Below, piece after piece: positions 52,032 through 63,000 of a DNA stretch of 64,000 nucleotides (the first letter of the stretch is position 1; each line of letters opens with the position of its first letter). Source of the stretch: Bacteroidales bacterium (lineage in GTDB: Bacteria; Bacteroidota; Bacteroidia; Bacteroidales; Lentimicrobiaceae); the NCBI GenBank assembly GCA_016705005.1, contig JADIZB010000034.1, positions 157,493 through 221,492 of the forward strand, read 5' to 3'. The notes beneath the pieces were generated by a model. It was not told the origin of the DNA. It saw only the letters and a list, made by a program, of their open reading frames with translations, and searched no databases. Both the position numbers and the translations under genes were made by a program.

Positions 52032-52706
52032 ATGGATTATAACAGCACCCGCGACAAACTCATCATACCTGAGTATGGGCGCAATGTACAAAAGATGGCG
52101 GCATTTCTGCTGACCATTGAGGACCGCGAAAAAAGAACCAACATGGCCAAGGCACTGGTAAACGTTATGGCCCAGCTGCACCCCGACCAGAGGGACACCG
52201 CTGACTACAAAAGAAAACTCTGGGATCACCTGCACATCATTTCCGATTTCAAACTTGACGTGGATGGTCCGTTTCCGGCCCCGTTACCGGAAGACAGGAT
52301 TGGCAGGCCACAGCGCATCCCTTATCCTCAGGAAGCCATTAAATTCAGACCCTACGGCAAGAACATCGCCAAAATGATTGAAAAAGCCACTTTGTTTGAA
52401 GACGGCCCTGAAAAAGACGCCCTCGTGAAAAACATCGCCAACCACCTGAAAAAATCATACCTCAACTGGAACCGCGATTCGGTGAACGATGAACTGATTA
52501 CCGATCACCTCAGGGATTTGTCGGATGGCAAGCTCAAACTCAGCGAAGATATGCGCCTGGCGCACACCAACGATCTTCTGTCGAGAAACACTGGCCCCGG
52601 GACAAACGCACCCCAGAACCAAAGCAATAACCGCAGGAAAAAATTCAACCCAAAAAACGACAAGAGCAGCAATTTCCGTGATTTGCGGAACCGCAAAAAG
52701 AATTAA
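52032..52706 (+). CDS. DUF4290 family protein
   Basis: 224 residues, soluble and charged. The DUF4290 core runs from MDYNSTRDKLIIPEYGRNVQ through MAAFLLTIEDREKRTNMAKA, LWDHLHIISDFKLDVDGPFP and YPQEAIKFRPYGKNIAKMIE to about residue 185. The last ~35 residues are an Asn/Lys/Arg-rich disordered tail. The family is restricted to Bacteroidota and, as here, is found directly upstream of murA (51-bp gap). That suggests a link to peptidoglycan synthesis or cell growth, but no biochemical role is known to me. Confidence 0.88.
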   Translation: MDYNSTRDKLIIPEYGRNVQKMAAFLLTIEDREKRTNMAKALVNVMAQLHPDQRDTADYKRKLWDHLHIISDFKLDVDGPFPAPLPEDRIGRPQRIPYPQEAIKFRPYGKNIAKMIEKATLFEDGPEKDALVKNIANHLKKSYLNWNRDSVNDELITDHLRDLSDGKLKLSEDMRLAHTNDLLSRNTGPGTNAPQNQSNNRRKKFNPKNDKSSNFRDLRNRKKN

Positions 52707-52757
52707 CTTGCAGCCAGAAATCCTTCTTTTTGTTGTATAATTATCCATTGTTAAGCT

Positions 52758-54068
52758 ATGAGTTCGTTTGTCATTAACGGGGGCAAAAAGCTTGCCGGTG
52801 AAATAACCCCGCAGGGAGCCAAAAACGAAGCACTGCAGATTCTGTGTGCCGTACTCCTTACCCCCGAAACTGTTACCATACACAATATTCCTGACATCAG
52901 GGATGTCAACAAACTGATAGAACTGCTCGGCGATATGGGCGTTCAGGTAACACCTGCCGGAAAAGGGAGTTATATCTTCAAAGCCGAAAACGTCAACCTT
53001 GAGTACCTTAAGTCTGCTGATTTCAGGAAAAAGGGAGCCGGACTGCGCGGATCGGTGATGATACTCGGTCCACTGCTTGCCAGGTTTGGCAAAGGATACA
53101 TCCCCCATCCCGGTGGCGACAAGATCGGACGTCGCAGGCTCGATACCCATTTTACAGGTCTTCAGAAACTTGGTGCAAGGTTCGAATCGGAAGGGCCTAA
53201 CAGCTTTTACAGCATTGACGCTTCAGAGTTAAAGGGCTGCTATATGCTCCTCGACGAAGCATCCGTTACAGGAACAGCCAATGTTTTGATGGCCGCCGTG
53301 ATGGCAAAGGGAAAAACCACCATCTTCAATGCCGCATGCGAACCTTACCTGGTTCAGCTTTGCAGGATGCTCAACCGGATGGGGGCTAAAATAACCGGAA
53401 TCGGCTCCAACCTGCTTGAAATCGAAGGTGTAGAACATCTGGGTGGAACTACCCACACCATGTTGCCCGACATGATAGAGATCGGAAGTTTTATAGGGCT
53501 GGCTGCCATGACGGGTTCAGCCATTACCATCAAAGATGTACATTTCAATGAACTGGGCATTATTCCTGAAGTATTCAGACGCCTTGGAATAAAAATTGAA
53601 CTCCGCGGCGATGACATTTATGTCCCCGCCCAGGAAACCTATGAGGTAGACACCTTCATGGATGGTTCCATAATGACCATATCCGATGCACCATGGCCGG
53701 GCTTCACCCCCGATCTGATCAGTATAGCGCTGGTTGTTGCTACCCAGGCCAAAGGCAGTGTACTCATACACCAGAAAATGTTTGAAAGCCGCCTCTTTTT
53801 CGTCGATAAACTGATTGAGATGGGCGCCCAGATTATCCTTTGTGACCCCCACAGAGCCACCGTAATCGGGCTGAATCACCAGTATGCCCTTCGTGGCATC
53901 ACCATGTCGTCGCCCGATATCAGGGCCGGGGTTGCTTTGCTGATTGCGGCCCTCTCGTCCAGGGGAAAAAGCCAGATCGACAACATCGAACAGATCGACC
54001 GCGGTTACCAGGACATCGACGGCAGGCTGCGTGCGCTGGGAGCCGACATTGAACGAATTGACAACTAA
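52758..54068 (+). CDS. murA: UDP-N-acetylglucosamine 1-carboxyvinyltransferase MurA, Asp at the fosfomycin-target position
   Basis: 436 residues. First committed step of peptidoglycan synthesis: transfers enolpyruvate from PEP to UDP-GlcNAc. The PEP/UDP-sugar residues are in GAKNEALQI (Lys22/Asn23) and the loop with the catalytic general acid is HPGGDKIGRRRLDTHF. In E. coli that loop reads PGGCTIGARPVDLH. Here the Cys115 equivalent is Asp121 (codon 53118-53120). Fosfomycin alkylates that Cys, so enzymes with Asp are intrinsically insensitive, as established for Mycobacterium and Chlamydia MurA. The C-terminal DIRAGVALLIAALSSRGKSQ is also typical. Confidence 0.96.
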   Translation: MSSFVINGGKKLAGEITPQGAKNEALQILCAVLLTPETVTIHNIPDIRDVNKLIELLGDMGVQVTPAGKGSYIFKAENVNLEYLKSADFRKKGAGLRGSVMILGPLLARFGKGYIPHPGGDKIGRRRLDTHFTGLQKLGARFESEGPNSFYSIDASELKGCYMLLDEASVTGTANVLMAAVMAKGKTTIFNAACEPYLVQLCRMLNRMGAKITGIGSNLLEIEGVEHLGGTTHTMLPDMIEIGSFIGLAAMTGSAITIKDVHFNELGIIPEVFRRLGIKIELRGDDIYVPAQETYEVDTFMDGSIMTISDAPWPGFTPDLISIALVVATQAKGSVLIHQKMFESRLFFVDKLIEMGAQIILCDPHRATVIGLNHQYALRGITMSSPDIRAGVALLIAALSSRGKSQIDNIEQIDRGYQDIDGRLRALGADIERIDN

Positions 54069-54136
54069 CCGCTTCCACTGACTGACAAATTGGCGTTAAT
54101 TACCTTACTGGCAAACAATTTGCTGGGCAGGGATGA

Positions 54137-54757
54137 ATGATTATTGAACTGAACCGGATGAAAATATTTAACAATATGGTTAAACAGCGTAAAAATAAGG
54201 ATGAGAATGAAGAAGCTGCCTCTGGAAAAGCTGCTGAATTAAGGGAGAATGAATCTCAGGAGACAGAAAAAAAGGCGCAAAAAGGAGAAATTGAACTTAC
54301 ACCTGAAGACATTATTGCAGAACTAAACAAGAAATGTGAAGATCTGAATGATAAATTTCTTCGGCTGTACTCAGAATTCGACAATTACCGTAAGCGTGTC
54401 ATCAAAGAAAAATCAGATCTGAGTAAGACCGCTTCCGAGGAGGTAATCACTGACCTGCTGCCGGTGCTCGATGATCTTGAACGGGCTATAGGGACCTTTG
54501 ACAAAATTGAAACCGTTGAACCGCTAAAGGAAGGCACGCTGCTTATTTACAATAAGTTCAGAAACAACCTTGTTCAGAAGGGATTACAGGAAACCGAAGC
54601 AATGGGATTGCCCTTTGATACCGACTTTCATGAAGCGATTGCCAATGTTCCGGCTGCTTCCGAAAATCAGAAGAATATGATCATCGACGTGGCACAAAAA
54701 GGTTATACCCTGAATGGGAAAGTGATCCGTTTTGCCAAGGTTGTCGTGGGAAATTGA
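54137..54757 (+). CDS. grpE: Nucleotide exchange factor GrpE
   Basis: 206 residues; Met codons at 54158 and 54176 are alternative starts, since the N-terminal region is variable. It releases ADP from DnaK. A long acidic/basic N-terminal segment is followed by a coiled-coil dimerisation helix (IAELNKKCEDLNDKFLRLYS, EFDNYRKRVIKEKSDL). The beta-domain has the family signature LPFDTDFHEAIANVPAASEN ... VAQKGYTLNGKVIRFAKVVV. It lies just before dnaJ; dnaK is not in the window. Confidence 0.94.
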   Translation: MIIELNRMKIFNNMVKQRKNKDENEEAASGKAAELRENESQETEKKAQKGEIELTPEDIIAELNKKCEDLNDKFLRLYSEFDNYRKRVIKEKSDLSKTASEEVITDLLPVLDDLERAIGTFDKIETVEPLKEGTLLIYNKFRNNLVQKGLQETEAMGLPFDTDFHEAIANVPAASENQKNMIIDVAQKGYTLNGKVIRFAKVVVGN

Positions 54758-54849
54758 TTGAACCCTGATTTTTTCATGCCGGTAAAATGATTCCGTCGAC
54801 CGGAGTAAATAAAGATAAAACAACATCTGTAGCATAAAGCACATTCAAC

Positions 54850-56002
54850 GTGGCGAAAAGAGATTATTACGAGATACTTGGCCTGGCGCGCAATGCCGGT
54901 GATGCTGAAATCAAAAAGGCATACCGCCAGATGGCGCTGAAATTCCATCCTGACAAGAACCCGGGAAACAAGGATGCCGAAGATCACTTTAAAGAAGCTG
55001 CCGAAGCTTATGAAGTACTGAGCAATCCTGACAAGAGGGCACGATACGATCAATACGGCCACGACGGACTGCGCAATGGCGGCGGTGGTGGCGGTTACGG
55101 GGGTGGTATGAGCATGGACGATATCTTCAGTCAGTTCGGCGACATCTTCGGAAGTGCCTTTGGCGGTGGATTCGGCGGATTCAGCGGTGGAGGCTCAAGG
55201 CGAAGGGTCAACAAAGGCACCAACCTCAGGGGTGAAGGTAAAACTCACCCTCGAAGAAATAGCCACCGGTGTTGAGAAAAAGATCAAAGTAAACAAACTG
55301 GTTTCATGCGATACCTGTCATGGCACAGGAGCTGCCGGCGGATCTTCATTTTCAAGCTGTTCACATTGCCGCGGTACCGGTCAGGTAACCAGGGTTACCA
55401 GTACTTTCCTGGGCCAGATGCAGACCACATCAACCTGTCCATACTGTAACGGTGAAGGACAAACCATTACCAACAAATGTAACACCTGCGGTGGCAGCGG
55501 AACCACCAAGGGAGAAGACGTGCTCAGCCTTAATATTCCGGCAGGAGTTTCCGAAGGAATACAGCTTTCGGTTGGTGGCAAGGGCAATGCAGCTCCACGT
55601 GGCGGGGTTCCCGGCGATCTGATCGTTCAGATCGAAGAGGTGCCCCATCCCGAACTGGTGCGCGACGGGTCGAACATTCTTTACGAACATTATATCAGTT
55701 TCCCCGATGCAACGCTGGGTACCTCCATCGAAGTGCCTACCATTGAAGGAAAGGTCAGGATCAAGATTGAACCAGGCACCCAGGGCGGAAAAGTGTTGCG
55801 TCTGAAAGGCAAGGGTGTTCCATCCCTCAACGGGTACGGCAGGGGTGATCAGCTGATCAACATCAGTGTATGGACACCCCGGAACCTGAACCGCCAGGAA
55901 CAGGAGATCCTTGAACAACTGAAGAATTCTGAAAACTTCAAACCACATCCGGGAGCCAGGGATAAATCATTCTTCGACAGAATGAAAGAGTATTTTCAAT
56001 AG
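54850..56002 (+). CDS. dnaJ: Chaperone DnaJ, frameshifted at 55229
   Basis: Restored length 383 residues. GTG start (MAKRDYYEILGLARNAGDAE). The J domain has the HPD tripeptide in ALKFHPDKNPGNKDAEDHF, then a Gly/Phe-rich linker (GGGGGGYGGGMSMDDIFSQF). Four CxxCxGxG zinc repeats follow: CDTCHGTGA, CSHCRGTGQ, CPYCNGEGQ, CNTCGGSGT. The C-terminal substrate-binding domains follow (VEVPTIEGKVRIKIEPGTQG; LKGKGVPSLNGYGRGDQLIN). One extra G in a GGGG run (55229-55232) breaks the frame; GGG gives NLRVKVKLTLEEI. Probably a sequencing error, as all other features are intact. Confidence 0.94.
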
Positions 56003-56023
56003 TTTTGTATTTCAAAGGGACTG

Positions 56024-56071
56024 ACCGGGGGATGATGCACGAACAGGCAGTTTTCATCCCCGGTTTTTTTT
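56024..56071 (+). terminator. Intrinsic terminator after dnaJ
   Basis: ACCGGGGGATGA (56024-56035) pairs with TCATCCCCGGT (56054-56064), with one unpaired G, and a T run to 56071 follows. It comes 22 nt after the dnaJ stop, so the ABC genes probably have their own promoter. Confidence 0.8.
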
Positions 56072-56099
56072 AATCAACAGCATTTCTAACCGAAGCTTC

Positions 56100-57048
56100 A
56101 TGAGCTACTATTTTTCAGCAAAAAATATCACGAAAAGGTATGCAAACCATACCGCTCTCACCAGCGTAAGTATCGATGTTCCCAAACAGTGCATATTCGG
56201 TCTGTTGGGCCCGAATGGTGCAGGCAAAACATCCCTGATAAGAATTATCAATCAGATTACCGGACCTGACGAAGGTGAACTCTTTTCGACAACGAAAAGC
56301 TGGCACCACATCATGTGGAACACATCGGCTATCTGCCTGAAGAAAGGGCCTTTACAAGAAAATGAAAGTCGGTGAACAAGCCCTCTACCTGGCCCAGCTC
56401 AAGGGGGTGAGCAAAGCCGATGCCATGAAAAAACTCAGGTACTGGTTCGAAAAATTTGAAATTCAGGCCTGGTGGAATAAGAAGGTTGAAGAGCTTTCAA
56501 AAGGAATGCAGCAGAAGATTCAGTTTATCGTAACCATCATTCATGAGCCGTCACTGTTGATTTTTGATGAACCATTCAGTGGATTCGACCCCATCAATGT
56601 CAATATACTGAAGGAAGAAATCCTGAAACTGAGGAGAACGGGGCTACGATCATTTTCTCGACCCACAACATGGGATCGGTCGAAGAGTTGTGCGACAACA
56701 TAGCCCTGATCAACAATTCACACAAAATCCTGGAAGGAAAAGTCAGGGACATTAAGAACACCTACAAGACAAACACCTTTTCGCTTGAATACAACGACTT
56801 CACCGGCCTCTCAGCAGCATGATCCCCGCTGAATTTGAACTTCTTCATGAGCAAACCGAAGATGGCATCAACAAGGCAACAATCCGTCTGCCGAAAGGTA
56901 CCAGTCAGAATCAGCTGCTCACCCTGCTGATTCCGCATGTCACACTTCATTCGTTCAATGAGATCATACCTTCGATGAATGATATTTTATCGAAACCGTA
57001 AATGCCGCTGCCTCCAATTCCGTCAACCTTCTAAACAACCGGTCATGA
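56100..57048 (+). CDS. ABC transporter ATP-binding protein, frameshifted several times
   Basis: The ATPase of a NatA-like ABC export pair. It begins MSYYFSAKNITKRYANHTAL with Walker A LLGPNGAGKTSLIRIINQIT. The pieces continue with KMKVGEQALYLAQLKGVSKA, the signature VEELSKGMQQKIQFI and Walker B SLLIFDEPFSGFDPINVN. Then IIFSTHNMGSVEELCDNI carries the switch His, and a DUF4162-like C-terminal domain follows. Breaks that can be fixed by restoring one base in a run lie at ~56287 (T), ~56345 (G), ~56637 (A) and ~56993 (T); one more shift is near 56815. With the last fix the protein ends in TVNAASNSVNLLNNRS, and its TGA at 57046-57048 overlaps the permease ATG. Confidence 0.82.
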
Positions 57049-58450
57049 ACAAGATCCTGCTCGTAATTAAACGCGAATACCTGTCAAGGGTTCAGAAGAA
57101 ATCTTTTATCGTGATGACCATACTGGGTCCGATTCTCATGGCGGCACTTTTTTATTGTCCCTGTTTATCTTTCACAGATTTCCGGACGAAACCAAAAAGA
57201 TCGATATCCTTGACGAAACCGGTTGGTTTATCAATAAATTCGAAAACTCTGATCGTTTTCACTTCGACTATTTTTACGATGATCTGAAACAGCCAAAACC
57301 AACATGTCTGTCAAAAAAGGGTATGCTTTACTTTATATACCCCGGCCTACTGCAAGCGTTCCTTCGTCGGCTGTGATTTACAGTGAAAAACAGGCCAGCA
57401 TCGACCTGAAGGGGTACATCAGGAATGTGATGGCCAAAGAGGTCGAAAGCCAGAAACTCGGGGCTGAAATCCTGAAAGAAATCAGGAAAGTGAACCCGGA
57501 ATACAAATCCATCGGTAACGATTCTCTCGAAAGAAGCACTGATCAGCGAAGAAATTCTGAAAAACATCAAGACAAACATAACCTGACCGCGATACAAATG
57601 GGGGAAGAGGGCAAGGAAGAGGAAAGCTTTACCGAGGTCAGTATGGGTGTCGGTATGTTTGCAGGCATCCTGATCTATTTCTTTATCTTTCTGTTTGGTG
57701 CACAGGTGATGCGCGGTGTGATTGAGGAAAAGACGAGCCGTATTGTTGAAGTCATTGTATCATCAGTAAAACCCTTCCAGTTGATGATGGGAAAGATTGT
57801 CGGCATTGCCCTGGTGGGACTTACCCAGTTTATGCTCTGGGTAGTGCTGACGCTGGCCATTGTCACTGTTTTCAAGACTGTTGTTCCGGATAAGCTTGAT
57901 AAAACAGATAACACCGAAAATGTTCAACCCCGGCACCCATCTCGGTCGGTGATAATGCATCAGCCGCTGCTCCTGAAAAAGAGGATTCCGGAAAGATGAA
58001 TGCCATTCTCGGAGGCTTCCAGAAGCTTAACTTCCTTGCGATTGCGCTTTCGTTCATATTTTACTTCCTTGGAGGTTATCTGCTTTACGGAGCTATGTTT
58101 GCCGCCATTGGCGCAGCGGTTGACAATGAAACCGACACAGCAATTTATGATGCCCCGTGACGATACCGCTGATCTTATCGATTGTGATGGCTCAGTTTGT
58201 GATCAACAATCCCGAAGGCCCGATCGCTTTCTGGTTTTCGATGATTCCGTTCACCTCCCCCATCATCATGATGGTAAGGCTTCCGTTTGGTGTTGCACCC
58301 TGGGAACTTGCCCTGTCGATGGCTATACTTACTGTTACATTTGTTGGAGCGGTGTGGCTTGCCGGCCGTGTATACAGGACCGGAATCCTGATGTACGGAA
58401 AGAAAGTCAGCTGGGGTGAGATGTGGAAATGGCTGTTTTATAAAGGATAA
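57045..58450 (+). CDS. ABC-2 type permease (NatB-like), frameshifted several times
   Basis: Starts MNKILLVIKREYLSRVQKKS with a first membrane helix FIVMTILGPILMAALF. A periplasmic domain follows (ETKKIDILDETGWFINKFEN, VIYSEKQASIDLKGYIRNVM). Then come five hydrophobic helices: MFAGILIYFFIFLFGAQVMR, GKIVGIALVGLTQFMLWVVL, ALSFIFYFLGGYLLYGAMFA (in pieces), PLILSIVMAQFVINNPEGPI and LSMAILTVTFVGAVWLAGRV. The end is WGEMWKWLFYKG. The EEKTSRIVEVIVSSVKPFQL motif is typical of ABC2_membrane_3/NatB. It pairs with the ATPase by a 4-nt overlap. Frame changes occur near 57150, 57300, 57540, 57930 and 58150. The substrate is unknown. Confidence 0.8.
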
Positions 58451-58496
58451 GCGAAGTACGAATGAAGAATGACGAATGAAGAATGGCGCCCTTCGA

Positions 58497-58514
58497 TCCC
58501 GATAGCTATCGGGA
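58497..58514. repeat. 18-bp perfect palindrome
   Basis: TCCCGATAGCTATCGGGA is fully self-complementary. I have seen the CCCGATAGCTATCGGG core as a scattered intergenic palindrome in Bacteroidota sequences; that is recollection, not a search. It could be a site for a REP-type transposase, or a hairpin in RNA. Confidence 0.6.
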
Positions 58515-58699
58515 CTCATGGTGACAAAGTGGAAAGACTTTACGACCTGACCTCCTTGGCGGCCTGCCTGGCGGCATCAGGGTTTAAGATTTATGAATGA
58601 CGAATTTTCTGTATCAGATTTACTCAATCCAACAGGGACAATGGGGCGAGAGACAGCTCCTTACCCCTCTATTCCTTACCCGCCAAAAGCGGGCGAACC

Positions 58700-58819
58700 C
58701 CTCTCCCTACTCCCCTCCCCTACTCCCCCTACCCCCCTCCTACTCCCTCCTCCCTACTCCCTACTCCTCCCTACTCCTCTCCCTACTCCTACTCCCTACT
58801 CCTACTCCCTACTCCTCCT
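58700..58819. repeat. Pyrimidine-rich low-complexity tract (CTACTCC units)
   Basis: About 120 bp made almost only of C and T with irregular CCCTACTCC, CTACTCC and CTCCT units on the plus strand. Purine strand asymmetry of this kind can form triplex DNA and is prone to replication slippage and assembly error. Confidence 0.75.
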
Positions 58820-58847
58820 AACTCATAACTCATAACTCATAACTCAT
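58820..58847. repeat. AACTCAT tandem repeat, four copies
   Basis: Four perfect 7-bp copies plus a partial fifth, ending 13 bp before the response regulator ATG. Slippage here would change the spacing between upstream signals and the gene. Confidence 0.8.
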
Positions 58848-58860
58848 AACTGACTAAAAA

Positions 58861-60036
58861 ATGGCACACATTTTAGTGATCGACGACGAAGAAGCATCCG
58901 AAGCACCCTCAAAGAAATCCTTGAATATGAAGGATATCGGATGGATGAGGCACCTGATGGGATGACAGCCGGAACTGGCATCGAAAGAGAAGTACGATGT
59001 TACCTCTGCGACATCAAGATGCCCCGGATGGATGGGATTGAAGTATCGATAAGCTTTTTTGATGAACGACACCCCTGTGGTGATGATTTCCGGCCATGGC
59101 AACATTGAAACAGCCGTGGATGCCATCAAGCGGGGAGCCTACGACGAGATTTCAAGCCCCTCGACCTGAACCGGCTTTTGATTACCATCCGGGAATGCCG
59201 TGAAAAAGGCAGCCTGGTTAAAGAAACGAGGGTACTGAAGCGCAAAGTGAGCAAGACCTGAAATGGTGGGTGAATCAGGCCCATCCGGCAGATCCGCACG
59301 ATGATTGATAAGGTCGCACCGACCGATGCCAGGGTCCTGATCACAGGAAGCAACGGCACCGGAAAGGAACTGGTTGCCCGCTGGCTTGCTGAACTGAGCA
59401 ACAGGGCTGAAGGCCCCTTTGTTGAAGTGAACTGCGCCGCAATTCCCGGCGAACTGATTGAGAGTGTAATGTTTGGACACGAAAAAGGCCTCATTACTTC
59501 CGGCCATAAAGCAACGGAAAGGCGACTTTGAACAGGCAAGTGGCGGAGCACTCTTTCTCGGTGAAATCGGTGATATGAGCCTCTCTGCCCAGGCCAGGTG
59601 CTGCGCCTTCAGGAAAACAAGATTATGAGGGTGGCGGTGAAAAGTGAAAGTACTTGGATTGATGCGATTGCTGTTACCATTAAAATCTAATAAAGAAATT
59701 GAATAACGGAATGCATTTCTGTACCACTGGCTGATGGTTATCCTGATCCATGTGCCCTCGCTAAACGAACGGAAAGAAGATATCCCTCTGCTGGCCAACT
59801 ACTTCATCACAGATATCCGCGGAACCAGCGCGGCAAAATCAATGATGATTTTTCAAAGGTTTCACCGACCGCCCTTCAGAAATAATCTCGACCGGAAACA
59901 TCAGGAACCGAGCAATGCAGTTGAACGACTGACGTTCCTGTGCGACGGAACCATCATCCGCTGATATTGGCGCTACATGCCGGACCTCCCAAAGAGAACA
60001 TTCCTGTTCTGGGAATTTCATCTTTCTTCCAGATAA
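58861..60036 (+). pseudogene. Sigma54-dependent NtrC-family response regulator, heavily frame-broken
   Basis: Starts MAHILVIDDEE, a receiver domain; pieces in other frames give LCDIKMPRMDGIEV (phosphoacceptor) and VVMISGHGNIETAVDAIKRG. The AAA+ domain follows: ITGSNGTGKELVARWLAELS (Walker A), PFVEVNCAAIPGELIESVMF, an altered GAFTGA region (EKGLITSGHK) and GALFLGEIGDMSLSAQA (Walker B, with the usual Asp shown as Gly). Then come HVPSLNERKEDIPLLANYFI and NAVERLTFLCDGTI. No clear Fis-type helix-turn-helix could be read before the end near 60036. Such proteins activate RpoN-dependent promoters. The many single-base shifts cannot be real in a live gene; I think the sequence is faulty here. Confidence 0.7.
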
Positions 60037-63000
60037 CTCCTCACTTTACTGAACAATTCGGCCAGATCAGCAGTCCCGAGATAAAGTCATTCATACCGGC
60101 AAGATTTTAACTTTCATGCACCTCCGATTTGGGAAGTGTTGTGCGCGATGATCGGAAGAATTAAACGGCTCAACCTTGTCCGGGGACTATGCCCACACGT
60201 CCGATAAACCATCCATTTCTGGCATCTCGATAACCATCAGAATCAATCGGTATTTCTTCCGATTGTGCACCCCAAGGGCTTTCCAGACCATTGACAGCTC
60301 AATCCACTTTGCTGTCCCACCCTTCCGCAAATTTCCTGGCATCCATCTCGTTGATCTTGTTGTCCTCAACCAGCAAAAATACGCTGCCCGCCGGGTGCGT
60401 AATTTTCCATCCCGCGGTCGGCCGGTTCTTCCTGTTTTAATGGGGTTTAACCTTCTGGCATGGTTAATGGCAAAGGAAAACACGGAGCCTTCGCCCGACT
60501 CGCATCACACCGTATATCATTGTCAGATTATCCTCGATAAATTTGCTGGTAATAGCTACAGACCCGGTGTCGCGCCGCCGTATTTCCCGTGAAGTTCTGA
60601 TGTTTCAAAGCCCGGAAAGTGCGCTCCTGTATTTCGTATCAGGTATATCTATACCAGAGCCTCCATGTTAATAAATCCAACATCCATTTTATTCCACTTT
60701 CTGACCGGTAAGCTTCATTTTGATTACAATTCCACCTTTACCTTCAGAATTAATGGTATTGCCTGTTTGATTGTTCAGTATCTGAGCAATGTGGAGGTGA
60801 TCACAACTTTACAAAGTTTAAATAATTCATCATCCAAATCTGAATTCAACCTTTCCCCCTAGCCTCGTGGATCATTGATCAAAAATTTCTCCGGTGTGCC
60901 TTGATTGGTACCATTATCAATTACTTGTTTTCTGGCTTCCATTTTAGCGAATGCGGGTACGGCGGTGATGAGTCCAAGAGCGTTTTCGGCTGAAAATCCC
61001 CCACGACCTCCTGACTTTCAAGCCGTTCGTACCGTTGTCGCAGGAGCAATTTTGCAATCTCTGATTACGGTATCTATTGTATGTATCCCATGGCTCATCA
61101 CCAGAAATTGGCATTTAGCCTTGGCAGCTTCTTCAGCTCGTGGTTCTTGGCGTGGTCAATGGGCTTCTTGTTTTTAGGTCTAGGGCCTCTGCTTTATGGT
61201 TGATCCACTTGCTCTGGCTGTTCAATCTGATCACTTGGATTCACAATTTCCTGCGTCCGGCTTGTAGTTGAACCAACAAGCTCCTCATTGTCAATTCTTA
61301 ACTGACGCGAATGACGCGGTCTAACCAGCACTCAAAAAGTGCTGAATATCGATAGCACCATTAAAACGGCATACCAGCGTTCCGACTAGATATGGTTAAC
61401 TCCTGAAACTGATCATTGCTGGATCACCGTTTAGAAAATTTCCTGTCTGCTGCTTCTCTCCTGATCAAAAAATGTGTTCCTGGGTTTAACATTCCCAGCA
61501 TGATATCACCGCCATCAGGAATTATAATTCGGTATCTACAATTTTCGGATCCACTGGCTCATACTTCAGGTATTTGGCCGGAACGAAAGGGAAGATACCT
61601 TCAGGTTCACAACCCCTGGCTGCTGGAATCTGAAGATTCTGTGATTGACTTTATCAACCAGCACAATATTGATCATCAGACTCTGATACCCGGACCATGG
61701 TCTTCCTCGGATGCACTAAAGGAGATCGCCAGTCCGGCGACCGTTCCCACCAAAGACGGTTGCGACTGTCAAATCATCACGCCCATCGCATGATACCGTT
61801 TTGGCAGGCAGTCCGGTGCGTTCATTAAACGACATCAGATTTCCATTATGATAATGATGTAACTTCGCTGTTGGCGAACCAGACACAGTTTAAGAGAATG
61901 CATGTGCCTCCGCCGGACCGAGTCTCAGTTGGAACTCCCCAGGTCCACCCTGTTGTAATTTTCTAGGCCAAAAGACAGCTCTCCTTACAATATGCTAATT
62001 GATGTCTGTGCCGCGAGGAGCGCATACGGCATCGTGTTGAGCATTGATGCCAATGTTGCGTCCAAATTCAATTTTCTACCCAGATTAATAAACTTATCAA
62101 TATAAGGATTGTACACCATCAGAAAACTTGAATCGGTCATCCTGACTCTGTACACAACTTACTGGAACCTGCAATGGTGAGCGCAATGGCCTTGGACAAC
62201 AAACTCTTCACCCAGACTATAAAATCTTGTGGTAAAATCAGGCAACATCCTGATAATGCTGGTATTTGGATCCTGACAAGCCCAGATGCTGCCACTACGG
62301 TCCTTAACCATCTTAAAGACAGCCCTTCCCTGAGTGCGCTGAAATTGCAATGCTTCTGACCTATCGGTCGTACAATATAGGTAATAGCCTGAACCGGTAT
62401 CGGCGAGCCAAAATCCGTTTTTATCAGGGATCACCTGCAACACAACAGTGTTTGTTGGAAGATCCCTGTTAGAAACCGGGGAGTCGGCCTCTGTTTTGCA
62501 GAAAACAGCACTACCATCGGGAAATAAACCACATCCTTCTGTCCGCTGCCGATGTGCTCGATTGAAGCATTGGTAAAGGCTGTAGCGGACTGGCGAATAG
62601 GCTTTCTTCAAAGTATAATTCCAATGTCGGGGCAATCCATAGGTTATTTTCGGGGTCCACATACAAATGACTCGCATCCTTTTCAGAAACCGGGCCTAAG
62701 GTTTGTAATTGACTACCCCCCTTTCGCGGTAGGTGTTGATCGGGAATAGACCATTAGACCCTGCACCGGCGAAAAATAGTCCTTTTTATCCCCGGCCGCG
62801 CATGAGGATTCTGCCAGACCGATCTGTCATTGATATTGATCACCCTCCCGGATTTGTCCATAATCATCCCAAACAGACCTCCCCGGTGGCAACCCACAAC
62901 ATACCAGGGGCGCTAAAGGCAAGCATGTACCCCGGTTATCAGATGAGGCAGCGCCACCGGTTCAAAACTGCTTGGGTCTTTCGCGATATAAAAATACCAA

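Larger units (their letters stand above)
58451..58860. other. Low-complexity intergenic region
   Basis: 410 bp without a gene. It contains GAATGAAGAATGAC-type repeats (58461-58485), an 18-bp perfect palindrome (58497-58514), a long pyrimidine-rich tract and a heptamer tandem repeat. The last is directly followed by the ATG of the response regulator at 58861. Confidence 0.65.
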
